From NCBI GenBank assembly GCA_002751075.1, contig NAOQ01000744.1, forward strand, positions 1-22,711: a DNA stretch of 22,711 nucleotides, given 5' to 3'. The notes beneath the pieces were generated by a model. It saw nothing but the letters and a program-made list of their open reading frames with translations. It did not search any database and was not told the origin of the DNA. This DNA comes from Ichthyophonus hoferi (Eukaryota; Opisthokonta; Ichthyosporea; Ichthyophonida; Ichthyophonidae). The translations under genes were made by a program, and so were the position numbers. Shown in pieces: positions 10,738 to 22,059 of this stretch (position 1 is the first letter of the stretch; each line of letters begins with the position of its first letter).

Positions 10738-13700
10738 ATGGACACAAAAACGCCTTTCGAGAATCCCAGGGACTTAGAGTCCGGACCTAAAACTAATGTC
10801 ACTATAGAAAACATTGAACCAGAGGTACAGGGTGATACAGCTCTCAAACAGGAAAGAATTTATGCACTGCCAATACCTAGTTTGCAGCTACAAGTGCAGA
10901 ATAGTTCTGATGTTTCTATAAAAAGTCATTCAGGTCTTACTGAGGAAGGCCTGCCAGCATGGGAAGATGGGGTTATAAATGACTCTTTTAATGGCGGCCT
11001 TTCTAAGGAAGGACTATTTGATAAAGCTGCGAGTCGCTCGAAAAAAGAATTTGCACTGGATGGTTCTTTTACATCTCCTCCTGAGTTTTTCACGACCTTT
11101 GTACCATCATCGGTATGTGTTGATTTTATTATGTTTTGTTATGGTGTAGCATGTTATACTCTTTTGTGTTGTATTGTACTATATTATAGTATAATATATT
11201 ATGATGTAGTGCATTGTTTTATAGTGTATGATATTGTGTTACTTTGTGCTGTATTACATTATACTGAATTATATGATTCTATATTGTAGCTTTGTATTAT
11301 ATAATATTATACTATCATACCATTTTGCGTTGGCTTGAATTATATCAGTGTTAACATTGAGTTTTTTGCTTGTAGGCTATAATTATTTTATGCCAATCAC
11401 CGTCATTTTTTTCTGCAGTTGTCATATCATATCATATCATATCATACCATAATTGTTTTTTTTATTTGCTTTCTTATTTTATTTATTCGATGAATACCAC
11501 AAATTGTTATGATGTTGGTCTCAGGGCATTCGTGTATGTGTGTGTATACAGATATGGCATATGTAATGTTTATACTTTATGCTCAGCTACCGACTGATAG
11601 CGTTATATATCTCCTGTATATCTGTATATATGCTACCATGTAAATTTAAATTATACAGTATACTCATTATCACAGCGAATTTTCTAGTTAGCTAGATTAA
11701 TTATACGTTAGTATCACCTGCGTAAACTGAGCCTATGTTCAAATCACATTACTTGGGTTAATTAAACAACACTTTGGTTCGGGCTTACATATACTGTTTA
11801 TTGAATTCATGGTTAACCAATAAGGTCACACATAGGGATCGTGTTTATAAAACCAATTGATGCTTCACTTGATTTAACACAGACATATCTATTTAGTGAA
11901 GATGATTCTAGTACCACCAATACTTAATAGTTAACTAGTTTTGAATTCACATGCGCATAATAGCGTAATTATGCAATTAGATCGTAATTAACCTGTAACT
12001 ATATAGGATCTAATCAGTTAATCATATTCAACAATTAGTTATATAATTAAATCGTAATTAAACAGTAAAGCGATATATATGCCAGGGTCCTGCCTTATTA
12101 TTAGATCTATGACGTTAATTCATATGTAATATTGGTAAAGTATATAGTATACAGAATAGTTCTTACTCTAAATATACCCAGAATTATTGACTATACATTA
12201 TAGCATAGTATAGTATTTGACTTTTATAATTAATAGTAACCATGTCAGTTTGGCTTACCCTGAATACTAACAGAGTTTAGACGATGTATCCGAAGAGAAA
12301 GAGAAGATTAAACAGGCGGTAAGATAATTGGTTCAATTGGTTATTGTATTATTTACAAAACCTAAGAACAACCATGATATATGCATACAGATCTATGTAA
12401 CCACTTAAAGATGTATGCATATATATTAGATTTTAGCTAATATTTTTCTTTTTCATTAAACCTACTAATTGCTCTCTTACTTCTCTAACCCGCTTCAAAG
12501 ATCTAGAAAGTTTTGTTTTGATTAGTTACCATGTAAACATTAAAATTAAAAGGCATTTCATATATTGTATATGTAGGTATACGTTTATGCTTTCATATAA
12601 ATGGTGGGTGTGTACCTTATATATGGGTGTGGTTGTATACATATGTGCATGTGTATATGCAGGCAATCTGTTATTGATAGTCATCAAGATATTTCGTAAT
12701 AACAATATCATACAATACATTTATCAAGGCATATCTTATTATTTCTATATTGTATATATGTATAGATTGTGCCAGCCACATGCTTTATTAAAACGTTTAT
12801 TATATTATATTATATTATATCATATTATACACTCTAAATATTACATTTTACATAAAGCTTATTGTAATATTACTTTTCTTGTATAACGTTCTATATATTG
12901 ACCAACCAATTTTTTTCTTGGTTCCTATAGGATAGTTTCCAGTCCAGTCGAGTGATTAATGATTTAGGTGCCTCCAGTCCGGGCTCCAATTACGATACAT
13001 ATTCTGAGATATCTAAGGTATATATTTAGATTATGAGTGATTTAGTTATAAATGTATATATCTCTGTATATGTGCTATAAGGTATGATTTACATGGCATG
13101 TCATATATTATATGATATAGAGTAATCCGATGTAATACATTGTAATATATTCCAATGTATAGTATAGTACCCAATACACCAAGTAACGATTCATCTCATT
13201 TATATATATGCATACAAACCCAAATGCGACGATTAGAATGCAGGTGATTATGAAAATGCAAGATCATTGAAAATAGGAAAGCTTCAAGTGATCGGCATTA
13301 CTTTGTTGGAAATGATAATTATAATGAGTATGGAAATCTACATGGCTAAGTTATGTATGTTATCTTGTTTTGTATTATGTAATGTTATAATATGGTTTGT
13401 TGTAATGTATCATGTTATATTATATTAGATCCTATTAGATGATATCATATTCTGTTCTGTTGTACTGTATTAATTGTAGTACATTGTATTTTACTATGTT
13501 ATACTAGATTTTACTAGATTTTACTAAATTATATTGTATCATGTTTGATTATATCATGTCATATCATATTGGATTATGCTGTATTATATTATATTATATT
13601 ATATTACATGATACAATCAAATATGTTATTATACATTAGATTGTATTATGCTCTATCTGTCAAGTTGGGTTTATCTGGCCTCGCCTAAGTACATTGTGGC

Positions 13701-15542
13701 AATATTGCTATTTATTATTATTATTATAACTATAATTATTCATAGAACTAATACCCATACCTTACACATATATTCAAATATTTATTTATCTATTGTTTCC
13801 CCGCCAGACGGATTTGATAATACAGCTCAAGTTATCCTGGTCGTGACTGCCCTTAACTACGGCATTGGTTTATTCCTTGTTGTAGACGCGGTAAGGACCT
13901 TTATTATGTGATTATACGTGTAACAATAAATCAAGGTATATAAGATGGCATGTAGCATGCACATGCGTGTATATATAGACATTCATATGTACATATAATT
14001 GCATAGTTGTTGTCTTCTTTATTAATTCCTTATTGTCAAACATCCTACTGACTGCCATTAATAATCTCCAATCAGCTGTGGAGCCATAATTCAGTTCAAT
14101 TAACAGCAATTGTGCTAATTAAGGCTGCTGCGCTTTTACTAACTGTTGCTCAAATTACAAGGGGCATGAGTGAACCGTTAATTGCGGTAGTTTTATCTGT
14201 CTATATCCCCATCTCTATATCTATCTCTATCTATATGTCTATTACTAGCGTGCATACAATTATAATAATAAAAAAATAGTATTTTATTATAGTATTATAT
14301 TCTATTGTGTTTTTAGTCAGATATCTATCTTTATGAACATCCTAATAGTAATCATACCACACTCTTCTCCTCCCCTCCTTTCTTTATAGGACTTCCTCAT
14401 CAACACTGAGGAACTATGGTTGTCTATAGGGATGACTGTGGTTACTTTTCTTGGTCTTTGTATTTATATTATATTGGTCCGCCGACTTTACGTGCGATTG
14501 AAATGGAAAATCCTGGTCCGCATTGGTGGATTCAACGCTAATATACAAAGTTAGCACTGTTTGTTTATCGATGTATAGTGTTTTTTTGTTTCAATTTGAA
14601 TATAATAAGATATAGTATAATATAGTAAAGTATAATACAATACAATAAGATAAAATAAAATAATTTAAATTTAAATTTAATTCAATATGGTATCAGATAA
14701 ACTAATGGGATATATACTTACATACACATGCATGTTTGCATGTCTGTAGGGATATACATTCAACTTTACTATATATTCCTATTTTTCTACCTTTATTACT
14801 ATATCTTGTTGTATTATTAGCCTCCCCTTTTGTCATTATTTGTATTTTAGTTTTATTCTTTGCTCCATCCCAGCTAATCTTATATAAATTCATTTTTGTT
14901 CTGACAATTAAATCTTAATGCCCTCAACTTTTTCTATTAGTCATTGTCTCGATTTTAGAAACCATCACAATCATAATCTGAATATAGAAGTAATATAGCA
15001 TAATCTTATCAAATATAATATAGTATAGTATAATATTTTATGGTCATTGATTAATGGGAGCAGATTGGATTGTACTATTTAGTTTTTACATCACCAACAC
15101 AGAAAAAGAATGGTAATTGGAAAGGTAGAGCTATCATAATGTATTAGTATAAGTAAGATAATAATACCATTGCATTGGTCCCAATTATACAATGAAAGTT
15201 ATTTGCTAGTCATGCAATTACCTATCTTCCTCTTTGCCTACATACTATGCTGATCCATCTTTTGTTATATACATTTACGTATGCACGTACACATATACTC
15301 ATACATATACATATTCATCTACCCTTCCTGCTTCTTCATTACTCCTCTCTACCTCCCTCTACCTTTCTCTTACTGTTACAGGAATGGTGGCAGCATACCT
15401 TGCCTTTAACTGTGTTATGAAGTTTTGTCAAGTGTATACCATGGCCTTCCTCATAAACCTCATTATTTCTATGTACCACTTCAATCAGAATAGAGAAGGA
15501 TTTACGTGTATACTTATGCTGTCAATAGGTCTAGGTATGTAC

Positions 15543-15573
<31 letters not shown>

Positions 15574-17391
15574 GCATAAATGTGTCTATTTCTTAATTTT
15601 TAAGATATACTATTATAGAGTTTGTTATAGTATAATGCAATATATATATGCATGTTTAACCTTATATGCATCCTAGTAGCAAAACCATGTATAAAGCATA
15701 GGGATAGTAGAGATGTTTTATATAGTCACAATTTATATGTATATAGTAGGAGAAACATACTATATAAATAATCACAATGTATTGGATTCATAAACTGCTC
15801 ATATAATAATAATAATGGCCACATTAATGTTAATATTAATGATAGATGTATTGTTATCTACCCTACCACTTCTACACCTTGCTTATAAGCCAACTCTCTC
15901 CCACAGTGCTAACAATTGTGGTCCATGTCCTGGGCCACTTAGAATCACGTTTCTTCATCATACCAGTAATGTTAATGCTTGGTTTCACTTGGTAGGTAAA
16001 GGAGTTAATATATGATTTTTAAATTTAATATATGTACTATCTTGTTTTGATTTGGTATGCATTTCTATTGTAATATTAATATTTCTGTATACAGTAATAG
16101 AGTCTAATCTGTGAATAGTACATGGCCATTAGAAAATTGAAAGAAGGCCTTTAATAGACATATTTGAAAATGATTATTCATTACTATACATCTAGTGATT
16201 ATTATTCAATCATAAGCACGGCTGATCATGAACTATGACATGAATCATTTCTATATTTGTCTACAAAGGGACATAATATCTATCAACAATATGCATATGT
16301 ATGTGTGTTTTACTGATAATTGACTGATATGGGCATGCATATCACACATATCCCAAACATATTCAATATTATACATATATGCTTCCGGCCTATTTTTATA
16401 TCTCAAAGCATATTTTATTGCAACCTATTATATAATAAAATATTATTTTGTATTGTTGCATATTATTACGTATTGTTATGTATTATATCATACTATACTA
16501 ACTTATGGCATAATAACTAATCAATGCATACAGCTACCTAGTGTGGCAGGGCTCACAGTTCATTAACCAAACATGTAGCTATTGTGAAACTATCATAAAA
16601 ATGCCTTCAGGCGAGGGTACATTGACTTTCTTTATATTTTTATGTAAGTATATATATATTGTATTTAATTATTTTGTTTTGCTGGGCATGTAATCTTTTT
16701 TGTTTGGCGCTGTATTTTTATTTTTATATTTACTATGGTAGTGCCTAAGGACTATTGGATTACTTTTAAATTCCCAAACCAATGAGCAATTAACTCTGCT
16801 ATATGTGCCTAATTATAATTGGGTGCAATATTTTTATATGTACATAGAACCCAATATAAAGTAAAGGGTCTCTCTGCTAATATGTAGATATATCTAATGA
16901 ACATGAAATAGTATATATAATAACAGCATGTCACTTGTGACCTATATATTACTATCTATATATTATATAGTTATATACCTGCCTATATAACCATAGGTGG
17001 TAAATTTACTGTTACTAATATAAACCCTGCTTTCCCTCCCTCTTTGTATATTTTAAATCTAGCAATGACACTCAGTGTGTACCTGTTCATTGGGTTCTTT
17101 CTGAGTATCTATATGTATGTCCTCTTCTGCTATGATGGATTCAATGGAAACCTTTATCAACGAAGTAAGTATTATATGTAAATCTGTAATCAGGATTAGA
17201 ATATATAGCTTAGTATATATTCTTATAGTGTAATATATATCTTGAAAGACATTATCTTGGTATGATATAATCTAATAACATTGTATAGTTCTATTTATTA
17301 TGTGATTGGTTTCTTCATCTTCTATGTATCACTAATCCAATATTTAGTCAGAGGAAAGGTGAACTCGGGAGACTCTCTGGGATTATACTAG
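10738..17391 (+). CDS. Predicted seven-helix integral membrane protein, family not recognised, 11 exons, 453 aa
   Basis: Exons: 10738-11112, 12274-12318, 12931-13017, 13237-13354, 13808-13890, 14390-14549, 15382-15534, 15907-15991, 16534-16643, 17063-17164, 17348-17391. An in-frame stop at 10702 precedes the ATG, all introns are GT-AG and all phases match. Residues 1-180 are polar and acidic, probably cytoplasmic and disordered. Hydrophobic helices lie near 185-206, 215-236, 245-267, 297-320, 331-351, 356-374 and 398-428. The loop after helix 3 is basic (VRRLYVRLKWKILVRIGG, around 266-283). The loop before helix 7 has a sequon (NQT, 380-382) and a CSYC pair, suggesting a lumenal or extracellular face. 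The C-terminal tail is short and polar. The WKI-x3-IGG segment followed by helix 4 reminds me of uncharacterised multi-pass proteins of fungi; that is recollection, not a search. No GPCR hallmark (DRY, NPxxY) is present. The acceptor of exon 4 is the least certain boundary. Confidence 0.85.
11113..12273 (+). other. Long first intron of the seven-helix gene
   Basis: The donor GTATGT at 11113 and the acceptor CTAACAG ending at 12273 bound the longest intron in the window. Its first 200 bases form a T/G-rich degenerate pentamer tract, and a (TCATA)5 run lies at 11422-11446. I see no nested gene. Confidence 0.6.
11422..11446. repeat. Pentanucleotide microsatellite (TCATA)5
   Basis: Five perfect TCATA units lie inside intron 1 of the seven-helix gene. 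Confidence 0.85.
12798..12829. repeat. Pentanucleotide microsatellite (TTATA)n
   Basis: Tandem TTATA units run into a variant (CATAT) in intron 2 of the seven-helix gene, about 100 bases before exon 3. Confidence 0.8.
13359..13645. repeat. Degenerate pentanucleotide tract in intron 4 of the seven-helix gene
   Basis: Starting at the donor (13355), nearly 290 bases are built from variants of TATTG/TATAT/TTACTAGAT, including four TTACTA/TATACTAGAT variants near 13496-13530 and pure TTATA units at 13581-13609. The sense strand is strongly T- and G-rich. It resembles the tract in intron 7 of the J-protein gene read on its own sense strand. Confidence 0.7.
14550..15381 (+). other. Intron 6 of the seven-helix gene, no nested gene seen
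   Basis: The donor GTTAGC at 14550 is weaker than the others, but the phase-1 join to exon 7 keeps the frame and bridges helices 3 and 4. The intron ends in a long pyrimidine tract (about 15311-15381). Short open frames inside it on both strands are hydrophobic A+T-rich noise without splice support. Confidence 0.55.
15543..15568. repeat. Dinucleotide microsatellite (TA)13
   Basis: A pure TA run lies eight bases after the donor of intron 7 of the seven-helix gene. Confidence 0.9.
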
Positions 17392-17449
17392 CTACAGCAT
17401 ACAACCTAGTCTTTCCACTGACGACTGCATCTTCAGTTTTTCATCTACA

Positions 17450-17455
17450 AATAAA
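17450..17455 (+). promoter_or_regulatory. Polyadenylation signal AATAAA of the seven-helix gene
   Basis: A canonical AATAAA lies 59 bases after the stop codon at 17389-17391, predicting a short 3' untranslated region. A T-rich stretch follows it. Confidence 0.65.
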
Positions 17456-18342
17456 ACCATGTTAATTTTATTTTCACGTATTCTGTAATTATGGAAAAAA
17501 AGTGCATTTAAATCTAATACACAATCATGACAATTATAAGGAATATATTACTAATACAATAACAATAGCAATAGAATTGTATTCTCAGAACTGATTTTTT
17601 ATGCTGACGAGTTGCTTTAACCGAGTGGGTTAAATGTAAGGAGTTTGGATAAACATTTATCTGAATTTCTAACACCAGGTGTTTACTTTCTAGTGCTCTC
17701 TCAATATGGGCATCATTGAATCAATATATTCAATGTACATTGGTGATAATAATAATAGATCCATAATATCAATACAATAGCATTATCATATAGATCTGTT
17801 AAAACTGTAAAATATAGGGTAAACATCCCCTGTCTTTATCCGAAGTTTTTACTCTGACAATGACACATGTTAGGTGGCAGACTATAGTGTAAAAAAAAAA
17901 AGCAAGTCCTGCTTCAACCACATTAGTTAATTGGTTAATTCATACCATTTTGAACACCTATGATGCGGTTATACTGAGTACGGATCAAATTTTAACTTAT
18001 TATAATATAGTATACTGGAATTAATCTCAATCTTGAATTATTACTACGGATTTTTTTTTTTTGAAAATCTCTACTATTATACATGTTAGCTAAATAATAT
18101 TTAATATTTATTAATAGCAGCTAACAAATAAATATCATATACGCTATACTTTAATACAAATATTCAAATAATTATGGAATTATGGTAATGTCTTATACAT
18201 GATTCAGTCATAATAATAATTTAACCATAACGCTAGATGAGTCTATAAAATCTATTTATTGAATCTTCTTTATATAATATAAACTGCCCTAGCGTATTCC
18301 TTTTGGAATTGTTTTACATTATTACTATTTTAATGTCCTTCC

Positions 18343-18370
18343 AGTTTCTTACCCTGAAGGGTTGGAAACT
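18343..18370. repeat. Compact inverted repeat (hairpin)
   Basis: The arms AGTTTCTTACCCT (18343-18355) and AGGGTTGGAAACT (18358-18370) pair at 11 of 13 positions around a two-base centre. The word TAAGAAACTGG from this hairpin's complement also occurs at 9898-9908, so it may mark another old repeat family. Confidence 0.5.
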
Positions 18371-19231
18371 ATACTAACTATATTTACAATTATTGGAATT
18401 GCAAATTAGGATAATTGGGTTGTCTTGAATTTCTGAACAACTCTTGACTCAGCTAGTTGACCTTCTGGTGACTGTTAGTGTTGGTAAAGTGCCACAGTAT
18501 TATGATCACTATGCTTAATATTAAATAAAGTTATGACATAGAATCTCTGGACGTGTACATAGATGCACATCAAACAAACCATGTATTCTTACTAAATTGT
18601 CCCTTTATTATAGGTTACTCTATTCTATTTGTGCATTCTCTGAATGAAAAACGTTAACCAATCCATTTGGTTCTATTAAATCTGAATTGACGAACTATAG
18701 TGTAATTTTCATTTGTACAACATTTTATTGGTTCTCGCGCCTTTACTGATAAACACTGATTTCCTAATTTGGGTTCATCTCCATGAATCTAGTTCTAACC
18801 ATTAACTAATAATTAGATTTAACTGATACAAATGTGTCACTTCTGATTAGTTTCCATATTTATAAATAAGCTGGGTACAGAGTGATTACATTTGAGGAAA
18901 AACAATATTCCAGACGTCCCGCGTCACTAGGTCTATTTGTATTTTATTTACGCATGGCAAACCCGTTATTACTGATTTGATTGAAGGCACTTAATCAAAT
19001 CAGTATACTCAAGATCCTACACAAACCAGACTGACATGTGCTTTAATTGGCAGGTTTAAGTTGTGGAAGTAAGATCAAATAATTATAACCATATAAGGAA
19101 ATTCTTTTGTAACATCTTGGCCATAGTGGCCCACTAACAAACTTGTTCTATTACTATTATATTTTTGTTCATGAACGTTAGTAGCAATCTTTTTCCTGTC
19201 ATCAATTGACTATTATCACTTAGAATTCCAC

Positions 19232-19260
19232 TCACGTGATGTTACAGCTGTAACACGTGA
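19232..19260. promoter_or_regulatory. Nested palindrome with three E-boxes
   Basis: The centre, TGTTACAGCTGTAACA (19240-19255), is a perfect 16-bp palindrome containing the E-box CAGCTG. It is flanked by CACGTG E-boxes at 19233-19238 and 19254-19259. Basic helix-loop-helix factors bind CACGTG and CAGCTG. It could equally extrude as a small cruciform. No accepted gene starts nearby, but a possible small gene begins about 170 bp downstream. Confidence 0.5.
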
Positions 19261-19428
19261 ACCATGCCTGTGATTTTATTATTGCCTTTTCTTAGGTCTT
19301 CCTTAGGGTCTTTTTTATTATTTATTTATTCACTTATCTTTATACGATAGCTGTACGCTCATTGGTAAACGTAATGCCATACACTGTAAGCCAATTGGCG
19401 CAGCCAGCTATAAGAGTAGATTGTCAAG

Positions 19429-20062
19429 ATGACAGTGAGCCAAAGTAGTGAAGGCTTCCCCGAACAACAACAGAAAGTGACTTAGAATTGGAGGCTCTGA
19501 ATCAATGGGCAGCTAGAGTCCTACAGATTGTTCATTGGAGAATTAACAAATAAACATTAGCATTTCTTCATATGCATCAGCTTCAGTGTGTGTAAACAAA
19601 ATTGTCTACCACATAACACAATCATTAACACTGTAGGTTACATTTTAAAGATTTTAATTATAGCCATCATATAACTACAATAATGAGCTAATAGGCATTC
19701 AGGACCATTCTGAAATCTCATCAAAGTTGTCACAAGGATTCCTGGTGGTCACTCAACTCTTCCTGCGGTGACCCTAAAGCTACTCCCATCAATAGTGAAA
19801 TATTTGATTTATAGATAAATCCTAAGACGTTTATATAGGTAAACTTCGTGGTTTGAGATATACAGTAATTTATAGAATATTTTTTATTGCCTGTTGTGGT
19901 GATCATAGTCTAGCAAGACAAATCTTTCTATATTGTTTGGTTATTCTGTATCTCCTTCTTCCTTTTCATACTCGCATTTTCCTTATTTTTTATTGTTTTT
20001 GGTGTATTTTTTTCAGGTCATTACAAACTCGGTCTACTATACTTATACCAAGTACAGCCTAA
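19429..20062 (+). other. Exon-like segments, possible unrecognised or decayed small gene
   Basis: Three pieces stand out from the A+T-rich background by their higher G+C or splice signals. At 19391-19415 a CCAAT palindrome and CTATAAG precede an ATG at 19429 that opens an 18-codon frame (MTVSQSSEGFPEQQQKVT). An overlapping frame reads on as SDLELEALNQWAARVLQ and further to a stop near 19547, with AATAAA just after. Segment 19701-19815 is also unusually G+C-rich. At 20017-20062 a 46-base segment has a strong pyrimidine tract with TTTCAG and a good donor (AA/GTATGT). I could not join these into one convincing protein, so no CDS is called. Confidence 0.25.
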
Positions 20063-20121
20063 GTATGTACATTTATTGATGTTTTTAGGTGACCATCAGT
20101 AGCAATTTGTTTAGTATTATA

Positions 20122-20348
20122 TTAGGAATAATAAATAGAAACATGAGCGTTCTTGTGCCATATATTCGTTTAGAAGAAGAGAAAATACCGAATTAAGAGG
20201 CGTTTTAACGTATCCTTTTGCATGCATGGAGTACAAATATGATATGACATTTTTATTATTAAGTAAGTCGAATCGGAATGAGTTGTTTTGGGTAGGATGC
20301 GTAGGCAATGGGTTATTTTGACCCAAAAACATATGATCTGAAATAGTG
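20122..20348 (-). repeat. Dispersed repeat family, tRNA-like module, copy 3 (candidate SINE)
   Basis: This segment aligns with 9311-9530, sharing AATAATAA, GAGCGTTC, GTTTAGA, AATACCGAATTAAG, AACGTATCC and TTTGCATGCA in order. On the minus strand a B-box-like GATTCGACTT occurs near 20275-20265, a better B box than in the 9.4-kb copy, while the A box is better kept in the other copy. Together they support a tRNA-derived head. A 71-codon open frame on the minus strand here is a by-product of the repeat. Confidence 0.55.
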
Positions 20349-20998
20349 TATTATAGAGTTAACTTATTTCTATATATATAAAAGTATATACTATGATAAT
20401 GATATATATATATGTAAACTATGACATGTGTCTTGCTAGATTACCGGGTAAGTTATGGATCCAGGAGTTTTTTTGGTGTCCTGGTCGTAGGGACTCGGGA
20501 AATATGTGCTCGCATGACGTAATTGGGAATTGTAATGATTTATGTGATTCGCTTGTGATCACCATTCTCGATCATAAGTAACGAACACAGACTTTCACCC
20601 AAGATCATATCGCACACCCCCAATATAAACGAGGAGTATTTTCATAAAGGGAGTAACTTACTAATTCCTATATTCTGACCAGCATTATTACCAACTGTAA
20701 AACAAGATTTCGTACTATCCTTACCTCCACTTTCAGAAGATCCCATCTAGCCTGATATTACAGAGCTTATAGTTACTCCATTAATAACTATACCAACACC
20801 TGTACAGATACAATATTATTACACTTTCAATACATACACAATCATGGCAGAAAACACCCCACACCAACCCCTGTCTGAGTACGTTGGTACAATCTATTAT
20901 AATTAGATGCCTATCTAAGATGATTGATCAAAATTGAGCCAGCCTATGGTAGAGGTTCTGCAATTATATGAGGAAACACCAATAGGTGTAAGTGCAAA

Positions 20999-21104
20999 GT
21001 TCTGCTTGTTTATGTGACCACATATTAGTAGTTGCTAATAATATTCAATGGTTATATCTATAAAAAGAAATACCTCAATCAATTAAATACCCCTGTTTTA
21101 ACAG
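20999..21104. repeat. Dispersed repeat family, distal module, copy 3
   Basis: The segment carries a CACATATTAGTAG stretch, TTGCTAATAATATT, ATATCTATAAA, AATACC, CAATTAAATA and CCTGTTTTAACA in the same order as 1051-1182. It lies about 650 bp after the tRNA-like module, compared with about 60 bp at the 9.5-kb locus, so something may have been inserted between them or the two may be independent fragments. Confidence 0.4.
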
Positions 21105-21923
21105 AACATCAATCAGATCAACAGTTTAACTGTTTACCGATTAATCAATTTAATAACTGGTTGCAATACGATTTCTACTGTTATGCAATGCATAAGGTCA
21201 TAAGAAAAAGCGAAAACAAAAAACAAAAAGATAGGGAAAAATCGCCTTTCGGATGTTCGCAGAAAGCTTACGTTTTCAAGCTCATGTTAATTATCAAGTA
21301 CAAATCAATACACTAATTAATACTTATTATAATTTTTTTTCCTGTTTCAGTAGTATTGAAAATAACACTCGTACCGATTTAACAAAAAAATTTGATAGCA
21401 CTGCTGCTAGCCAGTAATAACTTTAGTTGTTTACATTTGCTTGTGTCTTCCAAATTAGCTAGGAAAAAAATATTTCTGGGTATTAGTTAAAATAATATCA
21501 TACCAAACAAAATATTATTGAGAGTCTATAAATATATTGGTTTCAACTAATAATAATAAACTGCAGTATTACAAGATGCATATATGTGAAAATCATAAAT
21601 AAACCATATATTTTTCTGACATCTCCAAAATTCATGGTATGACCGAAGCGATATTGATGGGCCATCTAGTAGGCTTTATTAAAAGCAAACAATATCTGTA
21701 AGAATGCATAATAGGCTATAATAAAAACAAATGATCTAGGGACTATGGAACTGCTTTGCCAAAATTGTTTTCCACTCAATACACGGGCGGACCATATATT
21801 GGGTTTTAGAGCCCATAAGATATTAGATCTGGTGCTCCGAATTATTTATAATCTTGGTCATTATTGCTTAATATATATTATATATAATATATATGTATGG
21901 GTAGGATATGGTAGAATGTAATA

Positions 21924-21949
21924 ATATATATATATATATATATATATAT
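21924..21949. repeat. Dinucleotide microsatellite (TA)13
   Basis: A pure TA run lies in the upstream flank of the chitin-binding gene, with further TATATAAT palindromes before it (21871-21895). Confidence 0.85.
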
Positions 21950-22029
21950 TATTATGTATTATAACATATATTCATAATGCATAAGCCATATATATTGGAT
22001 AACTGGTAGGGGATAAATTTAAGATCCCG

Positions 22030-22059
22030 ATCCATTCGATAAGATCCATCGAATAGGAT
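22030..22059. promoter_or_regulatory. Dyad (inverted repeat) just upstream of a TATA box
   Basis: ATCCATTCGAT (22030-22040) pairs with ATCGAATAGGAT (22048-22059), with one bulged base and a seven-base loop. GATCC occurs three times within 22023-22047. The dyad ends 22 bp before the TATA box of the chitin-binding gene, a typical place for a proximal activator or repressor site. Confidence 0.45.

Noticed and set aside
11113-11289. Continuation of the 10738 reading frame beyond 11112
   Set aside because: The frame stays open into a T/G-rich pentamer tract, giving a low-complexity Cys/Tyr/Leu tail. A consensus donor GTATGT at 11113 and an in-frame exon at 12274 explain it better as intron.
12518-12886. 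122-codon plus-strand open frame between exons 2 and 3 of the seven-helix gene
   Set aside because: Composition is that of the A+T-rich intron, there are no domain-like features, and the flanking exons splice cleanly across it in phase.
20117-20332. 71-codon minus-strand open frame
   Set aside because: It coincides with a dispersed repeat copy and its relative at 9.4 kb has no matching open frame.
20393-20581. 62-codon plus-strand open frame with several Cys
   Set aside because: The segment is G+C-richer than its surroundings but has no splice partner, no promoter and its end resembles the repeat words at 993-1023.
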